Shown: piece by piece, positions 11,086 through 22,399 of the stretch | How positions within the stretch are numbered: position 1 is the first letter of the stretch | How the letters are laid out: the number at the start of each line of letters is the position of its first letter | DNA from: Meghimatium bilineatum | Lineage: Eukaryota; Mollusca; Gastropoda; Stylommatophora; Philomycidae | Length of the DNA: 64,000 nucleotides | NCBI GenBank assembly: GCA_034231615.1 | Contig: CM067316.1 | Location: 23,583,791 to 23,647,790 of the forward strand | Direction: 5' to 3' | Program-made: the position numbers and the translations under genes | The notes under the pieces: generated by a model | The model's input: only the letters and a program-made list of their open reading frames with translations | Told to the model about the DNA's origin: nothing | Database searches by the model: none

Positions 11086-11097
11086 AAAGGGCTAAAT
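11086..11097 (+). repeat. Target-site duplication, right copy
   Basis: The 12-bp AAAGGGCTAAAT is identical to 7015-7026. It marks the 5' border of the minus-strand LINE. Confidence 0.9.
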
Positions 11098-11345
11098 GAT
11101 AAGTGCCTGCGCCTGTCACTGTGCATTTCAGTGGTGCTGGTTATCATGGTGCACATGATTTTCAGATCAATGCAATAAAGTCTTGCACCACAGATGATGG
11201 AGCTATATAAGCCCTTGAAAATGTATATATATATATATATCTTGCAGTTTGGTACCCATAAGTCATTTGGTCTTGATAACAGATCACATTTATTTAGATT
11301 TGGTTGGTTGAGCCTTTGTTGTGTTGTCATTTGTACTGTTTTCAG
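11098..11345 (+). repeat. Dispersed repeat family D2, with (TA)n
   Basis: This repeat of about 240 nt is shared with 26290-26535. Common blocks are gtcactgtgcatttcagtgg, atcatggtgc, gcaataa..tcttgcaccaca, cttgcagtttggtaccc and catttggtctt. A (TA)9 run lies at 11224-11241. The L-GAA element inserted at its left edge. Confidence 0.65.
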
Positions 11346-11894
11346 ACATAGTCATTTTATTTCATTTTTATTTACATCATTGCTACCTTGGATGTCTCAG
11401 CTATTAAATGTCTGCCATCTAATGCATTTGTAATAGTGCCTTTTTTATTGATTTTACTATTTCTTATGTATTTTCTTGAAAAAGATCTAAAGGCTGAAAT
11501 GTTTAAACTGTCTTGTATACTATTATTTGTATTTTTCATACCCATATGAAGTAGTCTGATAGTCTGTGCATTCATTGTGAAGCCGATTGACCTTGTGTTT
11601 TATGTAAGTATTTTAGTCTCAAAACAGGCTTCAGTTATTATTCCATCAATTCCCAATAATTTATTCTTGGGGTTGTTCTTGATAACTTCTCTGACTTCTT
11701 GTTCTAGGATTTCAAGTTCTTTATTGTTGTTTCAATCTTTGTAATTCGCTACATGATATGCTCAATTCTGATATATTTTTTATATTAGTAATATTAGGTA
11801 ATTTTTATCTCTGGTACAAAAAAACAACCTATCAGTGTACAGTTTTACTGCAGTTCCATCTGTCACTTAGATAAAGAGATATAATGCAACTTAC

Positions 11895-12069
11895 GAACAA
11901 ATTTTTTCAGTCTGCACGTCAGACCAGTAGATAATTTTATTTCTGATGTCAAAATCCATGGCAACAGCACCTGAGACTTGTTTATACAGAAGGAGTGAGT
12001 AGTGATAGGTGTCTAGTTGGTAACGTCGAAGTTCATGGCGATCTGAGATAATCAGCTCAGCATGACTTC
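11895..12069 (-). CDS. Receptor exon: first YWTD propeller exon
   Basis: This 175-nt exon has acceptor ...taaaaacag|GA and donor TGTTC|gtaagt; it enters in phase 1 and leaves in phase 2. The product is SHAELIISDRHELRRYQLD, then GAVAMDFDIRNKIIYWSD and TEKIC. It matches the start of the LDLR propeller, with the FTNRHEVRK-like opening strand and the first YWSD. Human LDLR exon 9 is 172 nt with the same entry and exit phases, which fixes this exon's identity. The downstream intron (7.8 kb) contains the nearly intact LINE at 7027-11085. Confidence 0.92.
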
Positions 12070-12249
12070 CTGTTTTTAGCAGAAAAAAAATATAGGTTAC
12101 TAGAAGTGCTTATTTTAGGAACCCCACATAACTTCTCTAACACTAAATTATAACAAATGTCTAATTTACGATGCAGACGAAAAACTACAAGATCATACCA
12201 ATACACTACTAACACATGCAGATGAATATAAATATCCATATGAACATTC

Positions 12250-12416
12250 TCTGCTGAAGACGGATGTGTCGGGCCATTGGCACAAATAAAACGGCAACAC
12301 AACAATTTCCATTCTCTGGACTACATCCTTCTAGAAATCTAATAGGACCATGGTCCTGCTACAAGAAATATGCAGTGGGAGTTTGAGAATGAACGATGAA
12401 GAAGAGATGAACATTC
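12250..12416 (+). mobile_element. SINE family S1, copy with TSD
   Basis: This S1 copy of about 167 nt lies 181 nt outside the first propeller exon. It starts tgctgaagacggatgtgtcgg, contains tctctggactacatcc and the palindrome AGGACCATGGTCCT, and ends gaatgaacgatgaagaag. A 10-bp TSD, ATGAACATTC, occurs at 12240-12249 and 12417-12426. The family has at least six other copies in the window. No open frame and no clear tRNA boxes were found. Confidence 0.8.
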
Positions 12417-12933
12417 ACATTTAAAAAAATGAATATTACATGAATATTAACATTTTAAAAAACACAAACAATGAAAATTAACAAATTATCAAGATTACTG
12501 AACATATAATACCAAATTCAAACATGTTAGATGTTTGAATATTTGAGCAACATTTTTACAGCAAGTGTAAGTTTGGGTAGATAATTTAAAATGGGTGTCA
12601 AAAGGTACACCTTGATCTATCAATTGTCAGCCTTACTTTAACACCATCCTCATTACTTTTCACCCATAGATCAAGATAGAAGTAAAGGAATAGATTATAA
12701 ATAATTGGAAGCCAATATTATGCAGATTAACAGGATTCATTTCAGAGAATACAATGTGTTGTGTCACACTTTATAGTTTAGCTATGGTATCTGCACATTT
12801 CAGCATGATGTATTTTTAATTCATCATGGCAAGGAGAATTACAAAAGATAAATAATCACTTTTCTTCTACAAAGTAAATAAAACAGCAACAAAATACAAA
12901 TCCGTTCTCTGACAGTTCGCAGATGGTCTACCC

Positions 12934-13408
12934 CAGGGGTCTGGAACCTATGGCACGCGTACCACACTTGGCATGCCAAGCTATTTCAAATGGCACACAG
13001 ACTCTTCACGTTTCCTGTATAAAGTTGATTATAAATCGATTAGCTGGGTTTTCTCGCTCATTTCGGCACTTGGGCATGACAGGGTACCAGCCACAGACTT
13101 ATCCAGATTAAGTATGTTGTTGATATTGAGCAACTGGCCAAGACCATGCAAAGGCAAGGCTCCCATTAATAATAAAACAGTTTAAAAAAAAGAAAATCTT
13201 TCCAGAAACTCTATTTCTTTTATGTTGTTTACAACTTTACATATTATTGAATATCACTATATATTAATTAATTAAAATATACAAATAAAATATATGGTAA
13301 AATAAAAATATTGGCCTCGACTTGTATAAAATGATATGTGATGTTGGCACTCTGAATAATTTGAAACCTTAAGTTGGCACACAGTTAGCAAAAGGTTGCC
13401 GACCCCTG
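12934..13408. mobile_element. hAT-type MITE
   Basis: A 475-nt element begins CAGGGGTCTGGAACCT and ends in the inverse of CAGGGGTCGGCAACCTTTT. It is flanked by gtctaccc (12926-12933) and gtctaccg (13409-13416), an 8-bp TSD with one mismatch. CAGGGGT-type termini with 8-bp TSDs are typical of hAT elements. It encodes no transposase and is therefore non-autonomous. Confidence 0.8.
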
Positions 13409-14217
13409 GTCTACCGAATGACCCATCAGGACAACCACCAAGCAACAGTAAACAACTAGTAGATGACATGCATACATAGTGAGACTTTCTCTTACGGAGA
13501 CTCCAGATAAATTAGTACAGTACAGATTTACCCCCTTTCAAGGCATTATACACTGCTGATAGTTGGGGGGCCTTCTGGTACAAAATAGAACTCAGGAGAA
13601 ACCTTTCAATTGAAAAAAAAAAGTAAGAGCTGCATTGCTTGCAAAACTGGGGATCAAAACAAACAATCTGTTCCGTGGACTACATCAGGCTGGAAATCTA
13701 GTAGAATCATTGTCCTGCTGGAAGATATTTCCTTTTGGAGTTTGAGAACAAATGCAAGAAATACTTTTCTGTTACCAAATACATTTTATCAAATAAATAG
13801 AGCATCATTTGTGTTCTCAAGCTTGAATGTTCATTCGGATGGGAATAATTCATTAGATATAGACAAATTGGAGTTTATTAGACTAAAAGAAAAGATTATT
13901 GACCAAATCAGAAAATTTCAAATTTTACAAACTGACATATGCTGCTCAAAAGTGAAAATTTGCAGTTCTGGATAATAGATGAAGAAAATAAGTTAATACA
14001 ATGGAATTCCTCTATAGTGCTAAAGTTTAAAACAAATTTCCCTTCTTAACAACACTTTTCAGAATCCCTGATTATGTTTATTGTTTGTACTGCATATAGA
14101 ACATTTTTATGACATATTATTTCATCAGCCCTAACCAAGTTGCTATAATTGGATTTGACTGTATTTTCACAGTATGAAAACATGAAAATTAAAGAAATGT
14201 ACACAAACTATTCTCAC
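13409..14217. other. Intron, with a degraded S1-like block
   Basis: Positions 13640-13765 keep blocks of the S1 SINE (tggactacatcaggctggaaatctagtag, cattgtcctgct, gagtttgagaac) without intact ends. The rest, up to the EGF exon donor, has no recognised feature. Confidence 0.5.
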
Positions 14218-14475
14218 CATCATTAGCTTTACAGTGACGATGATTTATCAAAGTGTAACCTTCATCACATTCACATTTGTAAGAGCCTTTTGTATTTATG
14301 CATGTCTGAGAACAAATTCCTGACACTGCACACTCATCAACATCCACACATTCTGTACTGGAGCCAGAAGTAAAAGTAAAACCGGTGCGACACTCACATT
14401 TTGAACCAGCCTTCTTACTTGTATGTGATGGGATGCATATATGACTGCACCCACCATTATTTACTGTGCATGTAT
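14218..14475 (-). CDS. Receptor exon: EGF-A and calcium-binding EGF-B
   Basis: This 258-nt exon has acceptor ...tttgtttcag|AT and donor GATG|gtgaga, phase 1 at both ends. EGF-A starts [13 protein letters not shown] and ends GSSTEC. EGF-B is calcium-binding: [31 protein letters not shown], then HRHC. Each module has six cysteines. In LDLR these are two exons (7 and 8), so an intron has been lost here or never gained. NNGGCSHIC and [11 protein letters not shown] are signature stretches of the LDLR/VLDLR/LRP EGF pair next to the propeller. The junction with the first propeller exon gives GGA (Gly). Confidence 0.93.
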
Positions 14476-15911
14476 CTGAAACAAATTCATAAATTTACAA
14501 CAAAAGTATCAAGAATTATTTGAAAAAATATCATTTATCACATTTTAGAAGTGAGAGTTCAGTGGTTAATGCTTTGACTTTTTAATTGCGCAAAGGGAGG
14601 GAGGGGATCATTCTCCAGGATCAATTTCCAATTCAGTTAGCACTTTTCTTGGTTTACACAAAGCTTTTAGATTGACTTAGTTTCAAGAATTTGGTGCAAG
14701 ATCAAATATAAACATGTAAATGAGGTGGGCATGAAACTGACAGCAATTTTTCTAGTGTACCATTGATAATACAGACATAACAACATCTTACATGTTGTTC
14801 ATCTGTTGTAACAGACAATGACAATGCAGCTCAAAACTGGTATAATGATGATAATAATGTGTCTGGCTGTGACTAATGAGTCCTGTGTGTGCCTGGTACT
14901 TGCTACCACAATCTAAGCCTCTAAGCATGTGTGGGAAGAGTTTGTGAGAAATTGAGCAGCTTTTGCCTTTCTTCTAGCATGTTTTTGTTGCCATCATCGT
15001 GTTTGAAGTTCTCTGCAGCTGCTGCACCTCTCTTGATTCTGCGATGCCAGTTGGATCTGTCTTATATAAGACTCCCATGAATTTGTATTTATACTGAAGT
15101 AAGTTGGTGATGTCTTGAAGTGTTTAAAATGCTCCTTCTGTTCTCCATCCTTGTGGGAGCCCATCTGAAGTTCTTCATATTGCTGATGTTTTGGCAGATG
15201 ATGACCTTTCATTTGGACCATGTGTCCTGCCAAACATATCTGTGACTTCATTAACATTGTGTGTATGCTTACAGATTTATATTTCATCAGTACCTCACTA
15301 TCTAGTATTTTATCCCACCAATGGATGTTAAGTCATACAAAGGCAGCTTAGGTGAAAATGGTTTAGTTTTCTAGCACTGTCTGGCATATGCTATCCATGT
15401 TTAATATTTCATTGAAAATATTCAATATTCTAGCTAATGATCAATGTTCCGTAGCAAACTTTTATTGTCTATTCTACTTCTAAAAGCAAGTTTCTACCTT
15501 ATTTTAATAAGGTAACAGGCAAGTTTTTGACCTACAGGTCACTACATCTATGACAGTCTTTAAAGTGAGAACTAATTTTTAACTCTTATTGCTGCATATT
15601 CCATTTGTTTGGAATGAAACTTTACTGTATACTTCATTCTTTAACTTACTAAGTGTACATCTATTTACCTACACTTCCCAATTGACAATCACTAATACTA
15701 TTACACATTTTTTAAATACTATTACACAATTCTATTGAACAGTTCAAGGGTTAATCTTTCCAATGCAGTCATTATATAAAATAAGTATACATCTCATAGG
15801 GATAATGAGTTCTTCTTCATTAATTATCATTATTAATTTGTTGTGCACTATGAGAAAATCACAGAAAATTATTTTCTGGCAAAGAGTAAAAACAAGTCAT
15901 TATCTAATAAA
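14476..15911. other. Intron, no recognised feature
   Basis: AT-rich sequence between the EGF exon and the minisatellite. Short frames here have no domain signature. A motif of tandem gagggagggg purines occurs at 14596. No further LA or EGF exon was found on the minus strand. Confidence 0.45.
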
Positions 15912-16545
15912 TCTACTCACTGTTTTTATTTAATGGGCAGCCAGAACCAAATAAATCTACTCACTGTTTTTATTTAATGGGTAGCTCGAACCAAATAAAT
16001 CTACTCACTGTTTTTATTTAATGGGTAGCTCGAACCAAATAATACTACTCACTGTTTTTATTTAATGGGCAGCCAGAACCAAATAAATCTACTCACTGTT
16101 TTTATTTAATGGGTAGCTCGAACCAAATAAATCTACTCACTGTTTTTATTTAATGGGCAGCCAGAACCAAATAAATCTACTCACTGTTTTTATTTAATGG
16201 GTAGCTCGAACTAAATAAATCTACTCACAGTTTTCATTTAATGGGCAGCCAGACCCAAATAAATCTACTCACTGTTTTTATTTAATGGGTAGCTCGAACC
16301 AAATAAATCTACTCACTGTTTTCATTTAATGGGTAGCTCGAACCAAATAAATCTACTCACAGTTTTCATTGATAGGGCAGCCAGAACCAAATAAATCTAC
16401 TCACTGTTTTCATTTAATGAGCAGCCAGAACCAAATAAATCTACTCACTGTTTTCATTTAATGAGCAGCCAGAACCAAATAAATCTACTCATAGTTTTCA
16501 TTGATAGGGCAGCCAGAACCAAATAAATCTACTCACTGTTTTCAT
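15912..16545 (-). repeat. 44-bp minisatellite derived from the LA8 exon/donor junction
   Basis: There are about 15 head-to-tail units of 44 nt. On the minus strand each unit reads GGCTGCCC...AAAAACA followed by GTGAGTAGATTTATTTGGTT. That is the last 27 nt of the LA8 exon plus the first 17 nt of its intron, and the exon-proximal unit is the real exon end. Nearly all units keep the donor core GTGAGT; the one near 16484-16494 has it altered to ctatgagt. Two variants alternate, ggctgccc and gagctaccc. Units near the exon keep more exon sequence (ATCAATGAAAAC) than distal ones (ATTAAATAAAAAC), so the array grew from the splice junction. Confidence 0.92.
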
Positions 16546-16680
16546 TGATAGGGCAGCCAAAACCAAATAATTCATCAGCACCATTTCCACAATCATCAAC
16601 TCCATCACATAAGTTCTGATTAGAGATGCAATGGATGCCACAGTCAAACTCATTGTCCTTGCATTGTTTCACATGTACTA
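16537..16680 (-). CDS. Receptor exon: LA module 8
   Basis: This 144-nt exon has acceptor ...gttatcag|TA and donor AACA|gtgagt, phase 1 at both ends. The LA repeat reads KQCKDNEFDCGIHC, then NLCDGVDDCGNGADE and GFGCPIN, with six cysteines. The acidic end is GADE, not GSDE. The last 27 nt of this exon and the first 17 nt of the intron are the unit of the minisatellite that starts immediately downstream at 15912-16536. Reading through the donor meets an in-frame TAG within three codons (the tag of gtgagtag), so use of any later donor would end the protein right after LA8. Confidence 0.92.
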
Positions 16681-17265
16681 CTGATAACATACACATATAA
16701 ATGGTCAATATATTACAAATTATCTGCAACAATGTTACAATATTGTGAATATAATTGTGTGTATTGCAACATAGTGATTTTACAATTAATGCTTACAAAG
16801 AAAATAATAAACATAATAAGGACATCTGAGAAATTACAGACTACAAAATTGAAATATGTTATGATTTAGATTACTCTTTATTCAAAAAAGGGGTAATGAT
16901 CTGAGAAAATGTTTATATTAATTTTAATACCTTTAAATGCCTGTCAGTATTCTTTTATATTATCCACTCAGCTCTCAGCAGAATTAATCTGCTTCTAATT
17001 AAGATTATAATAATGGAGTATACAGAATTGGGTTTTGTATAAAACAGCAGATGGTGAAGTGGAAAGATAGTTTTTAGAGATCAAACTTAGAGTTCCCCCT
17101 AAAGTTATTTAAGTCCTTCTTCTTTTCCAGTCAGACACCAGGACACTTGCAGAATTCTGTGACTCTTGGTTGCTTACAGACATGACGAGAATCTGAGGGA
17201 TATCCTGGTCCACAGCCATCTCAGGCCAAACATATTAATAAATTATTAAATCTCTACTCTCTCTT
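16681..17265. other. Intron, no recognised feature
   Basis: Sequence between the LA8 acceptor and an S2 fragment. AT-rich; nothing was recognised. Confidence 0.45.
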
Positions 17266-17269
17266 ATTT

Positions 17270-17440
17270 TTTCTTTGTTCATTCTCAAACTCCTGCAGAT
17301 TAGCAGGAGATTAGTCTGGAGAATAGAATGGGCAGTGTCATGGTTTACAGCTTAGTTGCAATATATGTGCCTTTCGTCATGACATGATAAGGCTTCTCTG
17401 TCACTTCGACTATTTTGGGATGGGACAGCCAACTTAAACA
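17270..17440 (-). mobile_element. SINE S2, partial copy
   Basis: The reverse complement keeps the S2 3' half: tcattctcaaactcctgcag, catggtttacagcttag, cctttcgtcatgacat and gggatgggacagccaact. It matches 878-1158 and 56860-57130. The 5' third is missing. Confidence 0.65.
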
Positions 17441-17639
17441 AAAAAAATTCCATGTTCTATCTTTATCTATATCATCTAGTTCTCCCATGTTCTATCTTTA
17501 GCTATTATGCCTGTGTTTAATCAGTGCAGAAAGAGAAGTAAAAAATAACAACAATAAAGTCTATCATGCACATCATAAGAAGCAAATAAGGTTTGGAGTT
17601 GAAATTAGCTTTGACATTCTATAGATTTAAAATGACCCA

Positions 17640-17775
17640 AAGGCCATTCTGGTCAGATGTGTCAGTCAAAATATGCAGATATTGCAGCCAATCTGTAAAC
17701 CATGAGACAAAGCATTCCGTTCTCCAAACTACATCCTTTTAACCAACAGAAGTTTAGAACAAATGCAAAACAAGA
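17640..17775 (+). mobile_element. SINE S2, partial 3' copy
   Basis: It contains cagatgtgtcagtcaaaatatg, cagatattgcagc, tgtaaaccatgagacaaagc and attccgttctccaaactacatcc, all in S2 order. The tail is degraded. Confidence 0.6.
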
Positions 17776-17849
17776 AATTCTGATTAGCTTTGTTTTATAT
17801 GTTTTCCCTACATAAACAAAAAAAATATTACTGGCATCTTAAATCACAA

Positions 17850-18035
17850 TAACAAAAAAGATAAGGAAGACCTCAAAACAAGTGAAGAACAGAGATAATG
17901 TAGGACTTGCTTGACAGAGAGGGAAATCACATGGAATGAGGCTGAGAACATATCCAACAATAAAGACAAATGGAAAATCCTTATCCGTGACCTATGCACT
18001 CAAGGATGTGTAAACAATCTAGGATAAGGCTTGAT
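17850..18035 (+). pseudogene. Decayed LINE tail
   Basis: Broken frames read about GKSHGM, then DKWKILIRDLCTQGC, resembling the last residues of RTE-like ORF2 (DRxxWRxLxxxLC). It lies about 50 nt from the LA7 exon donor. Weak, but the composition and order fit. Confidence 0.35.
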
Positions 18036-18087
18036 TGATCTTAGATGATGTCACCACAAATAACAAAGTGATTACATGTTATCCTAC

Positions 18088-18216
18088 CTGGGTAAGTGCA
18101 ATTTTCTTCATCTGTGCCATCATCACAATCAAGTTCTCTATCACAGAAGAAATCCTTTTTTACGCAGGAATGATTATCACACATTACCTCTTCTGCACTG
18201 CAAATATGGTCAGAAC
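18088..18216 (-). CDS. Receptor exon: LA module 7
   Basis: This 129-nt exon has acceptor ...ttattgcag|GT and donor CCAG|gtagga, phase 1 at both ends. Its first two bases complete the last cysteine of LA6. The LA repeat reads HICSAEEVMCDNHSC, then DFFCDRELDCDDGTDEENC, with all six cysteines and an acidic DGTDE box. A nine-residue linker (TYPVVHVKQ, completed in the next exon) leads to LA8, so the LA7-LA8 hinge may be more flexible than the others. The position where LDLR calcium modules usually carry Trp holds Phe here. Confidence 0.9.
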
Positions 18217-18589
18217 CTGCAATAAAAGATGATGAATAACAGATAGGACTGCAGTAAAATTGTAATTCAATTGGCAAAAAAAGAGTAAACATATTGGGAA
18301 ATGTAGTTTTACAAATCACTTGCCTTGTTTTTGATCCACCAGTCACTGAGAGTCAGATCTTGATGACTTCAATGTTACATTATGGAATTGTGCCATTTTC
18401 AGTTGTTCAGGGCTGCTGTATAAAATGTTATCAATGCTTGGGTTTTTTTTGGCAGAATTGTATGTCTTTATCTTGTAGAGCAGGGCAAAATATCAAGTAG
18501 TGTTCCACCATCTTGATAGTGTTGTAAGCATCTTCAATTTGAGTTATTTTTAGAATTGATTCTGTTTTGGTTGTGATTAAGCAGGCAGT

Positions 18590-20085
18590 GTCCTGTCCTA
18601 ATCTAAATATTTATGTTTGGTACTTGCGTTTAAGGCAGTTGATGGTGTCTCCTTTAGATGGTGCACATGGATGGTGGCAAATGGATGGATGGTTGTCTTT
18701 GCTGTTGTATATAAATTATGACACTCTTCTTTAGAATTGTTTTTAATCATTTGTTGTATTGCTGTCATATGTACTGATCGTTCGACTTGTGGCATCAAGG
18801 CCTTTAGTTTTGCTATGTATCTGCCTCTTCGTTGTAGGGTATATCAACATGCTTTGGTATACTCTGGATGTAAATTTTGACCCTATATAGTTCTTTAAGT
18901 TTATGACATATTTATATACCAGTAATTATTTGAGGTGGTATTTATTGAATTTATTCTCCAGTTTCAAATACCGAAAAAAAAGACAGAAAAGACTACATAA
19001 TCATTTTCTTCTATTTCATAGTTTCCAAAAAATTAATACATTTTCAGTAGAGTTTTCTGGACAACAAGCATCTCAGCTTCATAACTTGAGCATAGACTCC
19101 ACAGGGTCCTTCAATTTTAATTGGATCAACTACAACAGGGAAGATTATGATGGCTTCACATACCACATTAATTTTGGCTTTAAAAGGTGAGCCATCTCTA
19201 TAGGCATGAATGATGTGTTTATCATAAGAATATATAGTCACCATAGCCAGTGCTTTTTTTTAGCTGTGTTGGTAGAAGGGTCTTATCTATTTCTTCTTGG
19301 GTGATATATTTGGGCATTAGGTGTTTTAAATTGATGGTGTGGTGGTAATTCTGATATTCCTTGAAATGTTTGCCTTTTGTTTGACACATAAGATTTTCTT
19401 AACAGTTCTTGATAATTTTTGTTGAAGGAGGGTTTCTTGATCCTATTTTGTTTAGTTTTCATTTACTGGTAGATAAGCTTTCCACTTGAATTTACTTTGG
19501 TATGACTGCCTTCTCTCTCCTTTGCTCTAGAGGTTCGATATTGACAGAGTTTTCACATGCGTTTGCTAACGTAGTTCGTAGTCTGCCACAAATAACTTCA
19601 GGGCTAGGTTTTAGATGTGATCTAATCTGAGTCTGTTAAATTGTCTGTTAATATATCACTACATGCTAGCTTTAACCTGTAAAGGAAAGAATATTATGGA
19701 ATATATGTCAAGCACTGACAGTACATTTCCCAGTTACAGTTGACAGAGGGTGTTAAAATCTGTTCCCCAGGATGTGCTTGCAAGCCTTGTGATTAGATTT
19801 AATATTTTTGAAGCTTTCTTTATTAAAAGGTCTATATGCTTTTCATATGTAAGTTTGGTGTTGATTTGTACCCTTAGATATGTTGAGTAATTGTTCTTCG
19901 TTAATTTTATGTTTTCTAATGTGAGTTTTACTTCTGTTTGTTTTTTCTATCTTGTTGCTGAGAGTAAAGATGGTACACACAATTTTAGTGGTATTGATCT
20001 TTAGTTTCTATAAACTGCAGCATGTAGTCAGTGTTGAGAGGACACAATTTTGTCAGTTTGTTATATGCCTTTGGTATAGATAGAT
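18590..20085 (-). pseudogene. Decayed LINE RT fragment
   Basis: The minus strand at 19800-20080 keeps YLRVQINTKLTYEKHI and KKASKILNLITRLA, matching the RT-thumb block of the L-GAA element (YLGVTFDDKLTWKQHI, then KLAILRKLSGTTWG). Stops and shifts are frequent. A 66-codon open stretch at 18598-18798 (PQVERSVHMTAIQQM) may be part of the same element. No catalytic motif survives. It is an old member of the I-superfamily type. Confidence 0.5.
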
Positions 20086-20800
20086 ATAAAACAAGAACCT
20101 AATAGAACCTTGGACCTTTCAGTTTGAAAACTGGCTATCCAACTCTAAGGCCAAGCATCTCTCTTATTCTAATATCAAATATTACTATTTAAATGATGAC
20201 ATACCCGGTACCTAAGTTTATCTGTGAGAGTCATTGAAATTAAGAGTGACATGCCCCTAGTTAAGTAATGTGACAAATACTTACAAAGATTATATAATTC
20301 AGTGTGTCAACACTCCTGCATTGAATAAATCTAAAAAATATTAATTTTGTTATGGACAAGTTATAAGACGGCTGAAGAAGCTGCTTATATGATATGTAAC
20401 ACGTTATAGAAAGAAATGTCTTTTTGTTCCTTTAGCACATTTTAGTTATTACACCTATATTAATATTGGCAAGATTTTAAGTTTTTAATGACACAGAGAG
20501 TTCATTAGCTAGCAAATGGAAACTCTGGCAACAGTCAACATGTATTGCTGCATCCATCTTGGTGATGGCTTCTTCTGTCACAACACGTGCCTGACCTGAT
20601 CGCAGATCATTTGTTACTTGTTGCCATTCCCAAAACATTCATGTCATATACTTCACTGTTGTATTTGAAACAGATTTTCCACTGAAAAATCTGTTTCGAA
20701 TTTTTGTTTCAAAAAATGTTATTCTGACTTGTGAAATACCTATCTTTGATACAGAAAAAAATGGCATCTTAACTACTCCAGCTAATGGCTAATTTCACAG
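20085..20800. other. Intron, no recognised feature
   Basis: AT-rich. A short inverted pair, gaaacagattttccactgaaaaatctgtttc, lies at 20667-20698 and could form a small hairpin. Nothing else was recognised. Confidence 0.45.
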
Positions 20801-20853
20801 CGTAGAATGTCATCACAAAGAAACATCCAAAAGGCAACAGTGGGAAGGCAACA

Positions 20854-21693
20854 GTGGGAATCCCAATCCCTAGACCAAAAAAGTATGTAATGGTGCACAA
20901 GGCAAAGGAGTCCAAATGGATCAACGGCTCAAACAGTGAAACAGCAAAGTGTGTGGTGCACAAGAGGCAAGTTCAGGATATAATAATGAATGTTGGCTGG
21001 CCACCATGGAAAAGACTGGAACCTTTAATAATGTACACCCCATGGCCAAGTAATGGACATGTGAAGATTAGGAAGCAACATATTAGAATAGGAACATGGA
21101 ATGTTAGAACACTACACCAGTCAGGGAAGCTAGAAAACTTAATATTGGAGGCAGAAGTATTAATTGTAGATATTCTAGGCATAGCAGAGACAAGATGGAA
21201 ATATTCTGGGTACACAAGAAAGGAAAATTTTAGTTTTATACATTCAGGAGAAGATTACCATGAACAGGGAGTAGGAATACTGATCAAGAAAGAAACATAA
21301 AAATACATCAGCAGGTACTGGACATATGACAGAATGATGATGTTAAAGATCAAAGCAAAACCTTTTGATCTAGCCATGTTAAAAACATACACAACAACTA
21401 CAGACTATACTGAAGATGAAATTGAAAATTACTATGAAGACCTACAACAACTACTCATACCAGTAAAATCAATAGACTTTCTAATAGTCATGGGAGACAT
21501 GAATGCAAAAATATGGAAAGGAAGACACAAGAACATTGTAAGGCGATTTGGACAAGGGACAAGAAATGACAGAGGTAAAAGACTTATACAGTTCTGTGAG
21601 AAGAACAGCATGATCATATGTAATACATTCTTTGAACATGAAAATAGAAGATTATATACAAGAAAAGTCCAGACAGAAAGAGGAACCAAATAG
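20854..21693 (+). pseudogene. RTE-like endonuclease domain, broken
   Basis: The frame runs from 20854 with a leader, then IRIGTWNVRTLHQSGK and DILGIAETRWKYSGY (catalytic Glu). It is interrupted at 21300. It resumes at 21334 with FLIVMGDMNAKIW (Asp-x-Asn) and RNDRGKRLIQFC. About 50 nt after that frame ends the strand reads ADINSDNNQV where the active site normally has SDH, so the terminal catalytic His is lost. GTWNVRTL and the AETRW motif are typical of RTE-class endonucleases. Confidence 0.8.
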
Positions 21694-22399
21694 ATTATAT
21701 TATGATCAACAAAAGATAGTGTCAAGAACACTAAAACATATCCAAGAGCAGATATCAATTCTGATAATAATCAAGTGCTGTGTAAAATACACGTCAAACT
21801 TGAAATGATAGAACATAGAAGAAATCAAGATCCACAGATAGACACATCAGCACTAAAACAACCAGACATACAACAAAAATACCTTATAGATGTAAGGAAT
21901 AGATATGAATATATAATGATAGAATGCATGGAACAATACAGAAGGGAACATCCAGAAGAGAAAATAGGCAATAAATGGGACAGCTTAAGGAAAAGTATTG
22001 AAACATCAATGAAAATTTACCAATATGAAAAGCCAAGAACAAACACACATGGATGACAGATGAAATATTAGAGAAAATATCAAAAAAACATCCCAAAATA
22101 CTCAATTATAGACAATGAGATACATAACATGTGCAGAACAGTGAAAAGACAATGGTTAGAAACAAAATGCAGTGAAATAGAGATGTCAATACAACAGAAG
22201 ACAAAAGTAATGCATAAGGAGATATGGCAGATGACACATAAGAAAAGTCCTATAAATGGGGGTGGCTGCATTAAAGATAAAAATGAAAAATTATATTTGA
22301 TAAAACAGAATTACTTACAAGATGGGAAGATTATGTGATATAACTGTTTTACGACACACAGAACTAAAAACTTACAATACACAACAATGATGGACCAGC

